A DNA stretch of 15,748 nucleotides from an uncultured Gammaproteobacteria bacterium (GTDB lineage Bacteria; Pseudomonadota; Gammaproteobacteria; Pseudomonadales; Azotimanducaceae): NCBI GenBank assembly GCA_913043075.1, contig CAJWLI010000010.1, positions 1 through 15,748 on the forward strand. Reading direction: 5' to 3'. Positions within the stretch are counted from its first letter, which is position 1. Every line of letters starts with the position of its first letter. Position numbers and translations under genes: made by a program. Below the pieces are notes generated by a model. That model was given only the letters and a program-made list of their open reading frames with translations, had not been told where the DNA came from and searched no databases. Positions 7,361 to 14,541 of the stretch are shown here, piece after piece.

Positions 7361-8512
7361 ATGCTGATTAATTTTTTTTTCGCGTTAAAGAAAGCTAGGA
7401 TACCAGTATCAATAACGGAGCTTCTGCATCTTCTTGATGTTTTGAAAGAGAGGCTAGTGTACGCCGACATTGATGAGTTTTATTACTTCAGTCGGATGGC
7501 TTTAGTCAAAGATGAGAGGCATTACGATAAGTTTGATAGAGCTTTCAGCATTTACTTTAAAGGACTCGATGATCTGTCCAGCCTCATAAATTCTCTTATT
7601 CCCGACGATTATTTAAGGCGTGAATTCGAAAAGAGTTTAACGCCTGAAGAGCTTGAAAAAATTAAGTCGTTAGGTGGGCTAGAGAAATTAATTGAAGCCT
7701 TTAAAAGAGAGGTTGAAGAAGCTGCAAAAGGAGAAGGAAAAGAGAAAGACAAAGAAGGTAAAGGAGAAGGCGGTACTGGTCCCGAAGGCAAGGGTGATCC
7801 TGGCAAAAAAAAGAGACAACGAAGGCAGTGGGATAAACGGGATTATAAAGCTTACGACGATAATATCGAACTTGGAACTAGAGGAATGAAAATTTCGTTG
7901 AGGCGGTTAAGAAAGTTGGCTCGGCAGGGAGCGGAGGACGAGTTCGACATAGATTCCACGATCAGCAAGACTGCTAGAAACGGTGGAATGCTGGACATTA
8001 TAATGCAAGCGGAGCGAAAAAATACGGTCAAAGTCTTGCTCTTGCTTGACAGCGGGGGCTCAATGGACGCTCACGTTAAAGTTTGCGAGGAGTTGTTTTC
8101 TGCAGCGAGAGCAGAGTTCAAACATCTCGAGGTCTATTATTTCCATAATTTTATTTATGATGGTCTGTGGAAAGAACACAATAGACGAATGAATGAAAGG
8201 ATTGACACCTTCGATATCTTACACAAGTATACCCACGATTATAAAGTAATCTTCGTAGGTGACGCTACTATGGCGCCTTATGAGATTACCCATTCTGGAG
8301 GATCTGTAGAGCATTGGAATGAGGAGGCAGGAGCGATATGGATGCAAAGGTTTTTAGATGCCTTTGAAAAGTTGATTTGGATCAACCCCACGCCAAAGGA
8401 TACTTGGGAATACTCAACATCTGTAGCGCTAACTGAAAAATTAGTGGAAGACCACATGTATCCATTAACCATCTCAGGTATTGAAGAAGGAATGAATTTC
8501 TTGTCCAAGTGA
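7361..8512 (+). CDS. VWA-domain protein, CoxE-like partner of MoxR
   Basis: The 383-residue protein pairs with the upstream MoxR ATPase, as in many proteobacteria. Residues 1-120 form a helical N-terminal region. Residues about 121-157 are a low-complexity linker rich in K, G and E ending in a basic patch (KKKRQRRQW). The C-terminal half is a von Willebrand A fold starting at VKVLLLLDSGGSMD (223-236), with another acidic loop at VGDATMAPYE (299-308). The metal-ion site reads D230-S-G-G-S234, so the usual second serine of DxSxS is glycine; I believe DxGGS is normal for this subgroup. It lacks a signal peptide and membrane segments. A run of nine T at codons 4-7 is notable. Its stop overlaps the hrpA GTG start (GTGA). 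The function is uncharacterised. Confidence 0.85.
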   Translation: MLINFFFALKKARIPVSITELLHLLDVLKERLVYADIDEFYYFSRMALVKDERHYDKFDRAFSIYFKGLDDLSSLINSLIPDDYLRREFEKSLTPEELEKIKSLGGLEKLIEAFKREVEEAAKGEGKEKDKEGKGEGGTGPEGKGDPGKKKRQRRQWDKRDYKAYDDNIELGTRGMKISLRRLRKLARQGAEDEFDIDSTISKTARNGGMLDIIMQAERKNTVKVLLLLDSGGSMDAHVKVCEELFSAARAEFKHLEVYYFHNFIYDGLWKEHNRRMNERIDTFDILHKYTHDYKVIFVGDATMAPYEITHSGGSVEHWNEEAGAIWMQRFLDAFEKLIWINPTPKDTWEYSTSVALTEKLVEDHMYPLTISGIEEGMNFLSK

Positions 8513-11500
8513 GAGAAGCTTCGATAGAAATATTTCCGCTCGAAAGAGATGCCCCAGTGAAGAAGAATCCCAGTCCCGAATATATCGAAAATATTATATC
8601 TCAGGGTATGGTTGCGGATCGCTTTTCCCTTCGGCGAAGTTTAAAAAAAAAACATCTTCGGGACCGGTTAACGGAAGACGCACTCCGTTCCGCCGCTGAA
8701 GCGGCGAGGAGGAAAAGCTTAGTCCCAAAAACATTAATTTCCGAAACGCTGCCAATCGCTAAAGCCGTGGAGCAAATTAAAAAGGAGTTAAGTTCTAATC
8801 AAGTAATCATTGTGGCCGGCGAGACTGGTTCCGGAAAGAGCACCCAACTGGGAAAAATTTGCCTTGATTTAGGTCAAGGTGTTTTCGGAATGATCGGCCA
8901 TACTCAACCGCGCAGAGTGGCCGCAAGATCAGTTGCGGCTAGGGTTGCTTCAGAGCTTGGTGTAACTCTAGGAAAGCAAGTCGGCTTTCAAGTTAGATTT
9001 GATGTCAAGACTAATACAGACACCTTGATTAAAGTCATGACTGACGGGATATTGCTTAGTGAAATTCAAAAAGATCCGTTCTTGGAAAAGTATGACACTT
9101 TGATAATTGATGAAGTTCATGAGCGGACGCTGAATATAGACTTTCTGCTTGGTTATTTAAAAAGGCTCATACAAAGACGACAAGATCTCAAGTTAATCAT
9201 TACTTCAGCGACTATCGATGTCGATAGATTCTCTGAATATTTTTCTGGAGCCCCGATAATACGAGTCAGCGGGAAAATGTTCCCGGTAGAAGTCAAATAC
9301 CGGCCAGTGGAGGCTCTTTTAAAATCAGAAACTAGCGAAAACGATATGGTTTTAGAGGTTCTCGATGAAATTTGGCAAAAACCAAAAGGAGATGTTTTAG
9401 TGTTTGTGCCCGGAGAGAGAGAAATAAAAGATCTCTCGGACATAATAAAAAAACACAATGCAAGGTTTGAAGTTTGCTCCCTTTTCTCGCGTTTACCAAG
9501 TGCAGAGCAAGATAAAATTTTTGAACCGCATACGAGTCGAAGAGTGATTTTATCTACAAACCTTGCGGAAACCTCATTGACTGTTCCGGGCGTTAGATAT
9601 GTCATTGATCTAGGGCTTGCAAGAATTTCACGCTATAGTCACCGATCCAAAGTTCAGAAGCTTCCAGTAGAAGAGGTTTCTCGAGCAAGTGCAGATCAGC
9701 GAAAAGGCCGTTGTGGGCGCGTAGCGGACGGGATATGTTTTCGTTTGTTCTCGGAGGAGAATTTTGATCTTCGGTCAGCTAATACGGCACCAGAAATACA
9801 AAGAACGAATTTGGCTTCTGTAGTTCTTCAGATGTTGCAACTAAAATTAGGCGAGATTGATCGATTCCCATTTCTTGATCCTCCATCGGAAGGTCAGATA
9901 AACGCTGCGTTCGCCCTCCTTCGAGAGTTAAATGCTGTAGAGAAATCTCGGCAACTTACAAAAATTGGGAAAAAGATGTCCGGGCTTCCGTTGGATGTTC
10001 GCTTTTCCCGTATGTTGATTAGCGCCGGTCAATTTGGATCTCTGAATGAAATTCTCACTATCGTTAGTGGCCTATCGATTAAGGATCCTCGAGAGCGTCC
10101 CGAGGATTATAAAAACTTAGCGGATCGCAACCATAAAAAATGGGAAGACAAAAAATCTGATTTTCTTAGTTATTTAAATTTGTGGATTGCGTTTGAAGAG
10201 AAACAAAATCTGTTGAGTAAATCTGGGTTGAAAAAATACTGTCGGTCGGAGTTTCTATCGCTACCTAGGATGTTAGAGTGGAGACAGTTACGCTCACAAC
10301 TCTTGTCTTTGTCAAAAGACAAAGGGTTAAGACTTAATTCAAAGAAAGCCTCGTATGCTGCGATTCACAAGGCGATACTTTCTGGCTTACTAGGCAACAT
10401 AGCAATTAGAACTGGAGAAAATGAGTACGTAGGTGCAAGGAATAAAAGGCAATATATATTTCCGGGTTCCTCTCAATTCTCTGTCAGGCCAAGTTGGATT
10501 GTTAGTGCGGAGATTTTAGAGACTACCCGGGCCTTCGCGAGATGTGTAGCTCAGATAGACAGAGCTTGGATTGAGCCTTTGGCAGGTCACGTGTTGAAAA
10601 GAAGTTATAGAGACGCCTGTTTTGATCCAGAATCGGGCCAGGTGCTCGCGACCGAGGAAGTGAGTCTTTACGGGATATCAATTGTGGCGGGGAGAAAAGT
10701 GGACTTTGGGTCCGTAAACATTGAAAACGCGAGGCAGATTTATATTCAAAATGCTCTGGTAAAAAGATTGTCTCGCACAAGATTAAGCTTTTTCAAAAAA
10801 AACATGCGCTTGCTTGGCGAGGCCGAAACTCGAGAAGCGAAAACAAGGCGTAGTCACATGTTGATATCAGACGCAGAGATTTATGATCTATACCAGAAAA
10901 ACCTTCCACCAAATGTTTGCAGTGATTTAGATTTACATAAACTACTTAAACAGAAGCCTGATATTTCTGTTCGACTTGAACTTCGTCCTGAAGAGGTACT
11001 ACTTGATCAGATAGATGCTGAAATAGACCTGTATCCCGACTACACCGTAGTCGAAGGAAACAAACTCCCTATGAATTATAGGTTTGAACCTGGGCAGCCT
11101 GAGGACGGGGTAACCATTGATATTCCTTTGAAGGTTCTAAGTTTGGTGAAAAAGGAAAGAGTAGATTGGCTTGTGCCTGGGCTTGTAAGGGACAAATGTA
11201 TCGGACTTATTAAATCTCTTCCAAAGAAAAAAAGAAAAAACTTTATTCCGATTCCTGAAACTATCGAAAGAGTTCTTAAAGATTTTCACTTTGTTGGAAA
11301 AACACTCGAGGAGTCTCTCTCAGAGAAATTATTCATGATCTCTGGGATTTCTATTCAAACGGAAGATTTCCAATCTCATTTCCTGGACCAGCACCTCAAA
11401 ACAAATCTAAGAATCCTGTCAAATGATGGGAAAACTCTTGGAATCGGCCAAGATGTAGATGAACTAAAAGATCGATTTCTTGAGGCAAAAGCTCTGGGAA

Positions 11501-12378
11501 AGGACAAGACTATAAGACATAGCATTGAAGGACGCGGTTATACAGAGTGGAGTTTTAGTGCACTTCCAGAATCTATCGAAATACAGGAGGGAACTATTAG
11601 ATTGGTGCTCTATCCATCCATAATAGATTGTGGTGACTCGGTCTCTGTAGAGTTGCGCGAGACAAAAGATATAGCTTTAAGAGACACAAAGAGGGGACTC
11701 TTTCGTCTATATGCCCTTAGATTTTCAAAGATTTGGAAAGAAATGAGTAGGCAAATTCCTCGCTTTGATGAATTTTCGATTTTTTATGTTAGAAGAGGAA
11801 ATAGAAAAGATTTGATAGAGGGAATTCTGACGGCGACATTTTATTCAACTTTTATAGAGGGGCAGTCATTGCCGAGAAATTCACAAGACTTCGAAGAACT
11901 GCTCGAGAAAAGAAGCGACTTGTATAGTAATCTCGCGTTAGTTTCAAGTTATGTTGAAACGTGTCTCCGAAAAACGATGCTGATAGAAGATCTGCTTCCG
12001 CATCAGACTCACCCCGATACCTGTCTTGATATATCTAGGCAATTGGAGAACTTGATGCCCAGAAAATTTCCCAATGGACTGGCTTTAGAGCGTCTTCAGG
12101 AATATCCGCGATATATTAGTGGAATCTTATATCGGCTTGAGAAATTAGGATTGAGCAGTCAACAAGACCTCGAACGTATAAAGAAAATCGAAGCCTGGTG
12201 GGAACGTTATAGCTCGATTGAAATAACCGCTAATGAAAAAGTTAGAAATTTTCGTTGGCTGTTGGAGGAATACAGGATATCTTTATTTGCACAATCACTA
12301 GGAACGAAGGTTCCTGTTTCTGAAAAAAGGCTGGAAAAAGAATGGCAAAAATTGTCTCGTGGAGACCCCTTCGTTTAA
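8509..12378 (+). CDS. hrpA: ATP-dependent RNA helicase HrpA
   Basis: HrpA is a DEAH-type RNA helicase, linked in E. coli to mRNA processing and rescue of stalled ribosomes. The 1289 residues match E. coli HrpA (about 1300) from end to end. Motif I is GETGSGKS (104-111), motif II DEVH (201-204, V for the usual A), motif III SAT (233-235), motif V NLAETSLTVPG (351-361) and motif VI QRKGRCGR (397-404). The C-terminal two thirds carries the HrpA-specific region (GARN..YIFPGS, RFEPGQPEDGV, LIKSLPKKKRKNF, YTEWSF), ending in FRWLLEEYRISLFAQSLGT. The GTG start overlaps the VWA stop; an in-frame ATG at 8608 is a possible later start. A run of ten A (8643-8652) lies near codons 45-48. The gene overlaps mlaA by 37 bases. 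Confidence 0.96.
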   Translation: MREASIEIFPLERDAPVKKNPSPEYIENIISQGMVADRFSLRRSLKKKHLRDRLTEDALRSAAEAARRKSLVPKTLISETLPIAKAVEQIKKELSSNQVIIVAGETGSGKSTQLGKICLDLGQGVFGMIGHTQPRRVAARSVAARVASELGVTLGKQVGFQVRFDVKTNTDTLIKVMTDGILLSEIQKDPFLEKYDTLIIDEVHERTLNIDFLLGYLKRLIQRRQDLKLIITSATIDVDRFSEYFSGAPIIRVSGKMFPVEVKYRPVEALLKSETSENDMVLEVLDEIWQKPKGDVLVFVPGEREIKDLSDIIKKHNARFEVCSLFSRLPSAEQDKIFEPHTSRRVILSTNLAETSLTVPGVRYVIDLGLARISRYSHRSKVQKLPVEEVSRASADQRKGRCGRVADGICFRLFSEENFDLRSANTAPEIQRTNLASVVLQMLQLKLGEIDRFPFLDPPSEGQINAAFALLRELNAVEKSRQLTKIGKKMSGLPLDVRFSRMLISAGQFGSLNEILTIVSGLSIKDPRERPEDYKNLADRNHKKWEDKKSDFLSYLNLWIAFEEKQNLLSKSGLKKYCRSEFLSLPRMLEWRQLRSQLLSLSKDKGLRLNSKKASYAAIHKAILSGLLGNIAIRTGENEYVGARNKRQYIFPGSSQFSVRPSWIVSAEILETTRAFARCVAQIDRAWIEPLAGHVLKRSYRDACFDPESGQVLATEEVSLYGISIVAGRKVDFGSVNIENARQIYIQNALVKRLSRTRLSFFKKNMRLLGEAETREAKTRRSHMLISDAEIYDLYQKNLPPNVCSDLDLHKLLKQKPDISVRLELRPEEVLLDQIDAEIDLYPDYTVVEGNKLPMNYRFEPGQPEDGVTIDIPLKVLSLVKKERVDWLVPGLVRDKCIGLIKSLPKKKRKNFIPIPETIERVLKDFHFVGKTLEESLSEKLFMISGISIQTEDFQSHFLDQHLKTNLRILSNDGKTLGIGQDVDELKDRFLEAKALGKDKTIRHSIEGRGYTEWSFSALPESIEIQEGTIRLVLYPSIIDCGDSVSVELRETKDIALRDTKRGLFRLYALRFSKIWKEMSRQIPRFDEFSIFYVRRGNRKDLIEGILTATFYSTFIEGQSLPRNSQDFEELLEKRSDLYSNLALVSSYVETCLRKTMLIEDLLPHQTHPDTCLDISRQLENLMPRKFPNGLALERLQEYPRYISGILYRLEKLGLSSQQDLERIKKIEAWWERYSSIEITANEKVRNFRWLLEEYRISLFAQSLGTKVPVSEKRLEKEWQKLSRGDPFV
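8691..8712 (+). other. GC-rich hairpin followed by internal AGGAGG inside hrpA
   Basis: CGCCGC and GCGGCG (8691-8696 and 8701-8706) can pair around a TGAA tetraloop, and a perfect anti-16S-like AGGAGG (8707-8712) follows directly, read as tandem AGG arginine codons. No start codon lies 5-12 bases after it, so it is not an internal ribosome-binding site. A translational pause is possible, or chance. Confidence 0.3.
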
Positions 12379-13043
12379 TCAAACTAGTTTTTTTATGTTT
12401 GTTTGTCGGCCACGCGTTCGCTAACGATGATCCCTTAGAGGCCGGCAACAGAAAGATACATGGATTCAATGAGTATGCAGATGCTAAATTTTTGAGACCA
12501 ATTGCAAAAATTTACGAGAGAACTCTTCCAACCAATTTGCGTTCTGGAGTGACCAACTTTTTTTCCAATCTCGAAAGTGTCAATAATGCCTTAAATAGCG
12601 CATTGCAGATGAAAATAGGCGAGTCCTTGCAAGAATTAACTAGGTTTTGCTTAAACACGACTATTGGTATTGGCGGATTTTTTGACCCTGCATCTCGACT
12701 TACAATTACCGATAGTGACGAAGATTTCGGGCAAACTTTTTCTGTTTGGGGTATTGGCAGGGGCAACTATATTGTTCTGCCCTTCTTTGGTCCCAGCACA
12801 GTCAAAGACGCGGTCGGATCTAGCCTTGATTTTATTGCAAACCCCACTCGATTGTACAATCCAACTGAACAGCAGTTATTTTTTTCTGCAACAGATGTGG
12901 TAAACAATCGAGCCGAGCTCCTTCCAGTCGAAAACGTTGTGTTTGGCGATAAATATCTTTTTTATAAAAACGCTTATTTGCAAAGGAGAGAATTTCTAGA
13001 ATTGGATGGCCAAGTGGTTGACTCTTTTGATGATGAGTTCTAA
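12342..13043 (+). CDS. mlaA: Outer-membrane asymmetry protein MlaA (VacJ)
   Basis: MlaA sits in the outer membrane and removes misplaced phospholipids from the outer leaflet for retrograde transport by the Mla system. The 233-residue product has the family signatures DPLEAGNR (30-37), FN (42-43), NFFSNLESVNN (72-82), EDFGQTF (127-133), WGIGRGNYIVLPFFGPS (136-152) and YLFYKNAYLQRREFL near the end. The N-terminus is a signal peptide, but no lipobox is visible. The only early cysteine is C19, inside the hydrophobic core (VFLCLF), and the best cleavage site is HAFA before N28. This suggests signal peptidase I processing instead of lipidation, unlike E. coli MlaA. The start overlaps the hrpA 3' end by 37 bases with only a weak GGAAAA ahead. 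No other mla genes are in the window. The stop overlaps the convergent gene by 4 bases. Confidence 0.92.
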   Translation: MAKIVSWRPLRLIKLVFLCLFVGHAFANDDPLEAGNRKIHGFNEYADAKFLRPIAKIYERTLPTNLRSGVTNFFSNLESVNNALNSALQMKIGESLQELTRFCLNTTIGIGGFFDPASRLTITDSDEDFGQTFSVWGIGRGNYIVLPFFGPSTVKDAVGSSLDFIANPTRLYNPTEQQLFFSATDVVNNRAELLPVENVVFGDKYLFYKNAYLQRREFLELDGQVVDSFDDEF

Positions 13044-13504
13044 TCATCTCTGGCGTTTATTTTTAATCTAATGAAATCAGAGTGCGAGAGATTGATCAGA
13101 TCGGAGATTCTTCTGATTATGTGATCTTCGTACTTGTCTATGTTTCCATCTGCAAACGCTACCTTCCACATAAAGTAAATTAAATTTTCTTTTTCTTTTC
13201 TTGAAAAATTTTGATTTAAAAGGCCGGTGAATTGAAAAAGATCATGAGCTTCTTCTGATTGCCCTTGGGCAGCATCTAATATCAATTGACTCTCTTTTGG
13301 GTCCACTCCTAAGCTCGACACTAGGATTTGACTTATGACCTCTAATTCAACGGGAGCCTTGTTTTCGTCCGAGCGAGCTACTTCGATCATTAAGGCCGTT
13401 GCTGCCAAAATTAAGGTTTGTTCCTTTTCCGATTGTTCGATTTTATCGTCCGACGCAGATGAAGTTATTTTTCTTTCAAAATAGTCAAATAGCTTGTTTA
13501 GCAT
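13040..13504 (-). CDS. TerB-like helical protein (COG4103-type)
   Basis: This 154-residue acidic, helical protein shows the repeated pattern of the TerB/DjlA N-terminal superfamily: ALMIEVARSDENKAPVELEVI in the first half, and a second copy at MWKVAFADGNIDKYEDHII near the C-terminus. Acidic residues in such repeats bind metal in TerB. There is no signal peptide or membrane segment. The function is unknown, and similarity to TerB does not imply tellurite resistance, since no other ter genes are present. The ATG at 13504 lies 20 bases inside the 3' end of dusA, just after an A8 run (GGAAAAAAAAT before ATG), so it is probably co-transcribed and coupled with dusA. Its TAG stop overlaps the mlaA stop tail to tail. 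Confidence 0.8.
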   Translation of the reverse strand: MLNKLFDYFERKITSSASDDKIEQSEKEQTLILAATALMIEVARSDENKAPVELEVISQILVSSLGVDPKESQLILDAAQGQSEEAHDLFQFTGLLNQNFSRKEKENLIYFMWKVAFADGNIDKYEDHIIRRISDLINLSHSDFIRLKINARDD

Positions 13505-14474
13505 ATTTTTTTTCCAGGTTCGTTTTTAGGTTTGCAATTACAGGGTCTAAGTCGGATGCCTTAGGTGATGTTTGAATCATTATTTCATTAATTTCTCGTC
13601 TATATTGAGCGGCTTGCGGGATACCGTGAAATAATCCTTGTAGATGTCTAGCCATATATCTAATAGGTGTCCCAGAGGAATTCTCTTTTTCCATATATTC
13701 CCGGTATATCGAAATTATTTTGAGGATGTCAATCGGCTGGGTTTCGAAGATTTTTTGTTCTAGATCATGAAGAAGCATTGGATTTTTGTAAGCGAGTCGT
13801 CCCAGCATAACTCCCTCGTAACTCTTTAGAAGTTGTTGGGCTTCTTTCAAAGTTTTTATCCCACCATTAATAAAAAAATGCGCTCCTTCGAAGTCTGATT
13901 GAATTTTTGAGACGTAGTCGTATCTAAGAGGAGGGACTTCGCGGTTTTGCCGTGGGGTCAAGCCTTTTAATATGGCGTTTCTAGCGTGAATGTAGAAATG
14001 CCGACAACCTGCGTCAAAAAGAGAAGATATAAAGGTATAGAAAAAATCGTAGCTTTCATTTTTGTCTACACCGATTCTTGATTTTATGGTTACTGGAATA
14101 TTTACCGCCTCTACCATCGCTCGATAGCATTCAGCAGTTAAATCGGGTTTTTCCATCATGCAAGCTCCAATGCCAGCATTCTGAACTCTGTCACTCGGAC
14201 AGCCGCAATTTAAGTTGATCTCTTGGTATCCCGCGGCTTCAGCTAGGATTGAAGCAAAGGCCAACTCCGAGGGCTTGTTCCCTCCAAGCTGAAGTACGAC
14301 AGGTTCATCAGCGGCATGTGCGAGAAGTTTCTCTTGATCTCCAAAGACTAGAGCAGAAGATGTGATCATTTCGCTAAACAACGTCGTGTTTTTTGCGATC
14401 AATCGAAAAAGGTATCTACAATGTCGATCGGTGTAGCCCATCATAGGGGCTACGCTTAATATTCTATCAATCAT
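13485..14474 (-). CDS. dusA: tRNA-dihydrouridine(20/20a) synthase DusA
   Basis: DusA reduces uridine to dihydrouridine at D-loop positions 20 and 20a of tRNA, using FMN and NADPH. The 329 residues match DusA in length. Visible motifs are the FMN-binding opening VAPMMGYTDRH (8-18), NLNCGCPSDRV (88-97) with C92 the expected catalytic acid, KSRIG (131-135), YIHARNAILKGLTPRQNR (161-178), which is characteristic of DusA over DusB or DusC, and the phosphate-binding INGGI and GVMLGRLAYKNP segments. The ATG at 14474 has no clear ribosome-binding site but fits the family N-terminus. It is divergent from gltX with 67 bases between them and overlaps the following TerB-like gene by 20 bases. Confidence 0.96.
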   Translation of the reverse strand: MIDRILSVAPMMGYTDRHCRYLFRLIAKNTTLFSEMITSSALVFGDQEKLLAHAADEPVVLQLGGNKPSELAFASILAEAAGYQEINLNCGCPSDRVQNAGIGACMMEKPDLTAECYRAMVEAVNIPVTIKSRIGVDKNESYDFFYTFISSLFDAGCRHFYIHARNAILKGLTPRQNREVPPLRYDYVSKIQSDFEGAHFFINGGIKTLKEAQQLLKSYEGVMLGRLAYKNPMLLHDLEQKIFETQPIDILKIISIYREYMEKENSSGTPIRYMARHLQGLFHGIPQAAQYRREINEIMIQTSPKASDLDPVIANLKTNLEKKYAKQAI

Positions 14475-14541
14475 TTTCGATGTTAATCTTTCAGAGCGCT
14501 TAGTGTAACATCCTGGCTAAGCTTATTGCATTTCAAGTTAT

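Noticed and set aside
8643..8706. A10 run plus downstream hairpin as a programmed -1 ribosomal frameshift signal in hrpA
   Set aside because: The hairpin begins about 38 bases after the run, too far for a typical stimulator, and the shifted frames make no useful product.
9153..9605. 150-codon open frame antisense to hrpA
   Set aside because: It lies wholly within conserved helicase motifs on the other strand, has serine-rich shadow composition and no recognisable domain.
12832..13047. Short minus-strand open frame at the mlaA 3' end
   Set aside because: It overlaps conserved MlaA coding sequence and has no homology I recognise.
13074..13118. Inverted repeat AATCAGA...TCTGATT as a terminator for mlaA
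   Set aside because: The loop is about 30 bases, there is no T-run, and it lies within TerB-like coding sequence.
13040..13504. Tellurite resistance function for the TerB-like gene
   Set aside because: Only the helical TerB fold pattern is shared; no terC, terD or terZ-type genes are present.
13506..13513. Run of eight T as an intrinsic terminator on the plus strand
   Set aside because: It has no preceding GC stem and encodes lysines of dusA on the minus strand.
14483..14511. TTAATC-17-TAACAT as the gltX promoter
   Set aside because: Both hexamers match consensus poorly, so it cannot be told from chance in AT-rich sequence.
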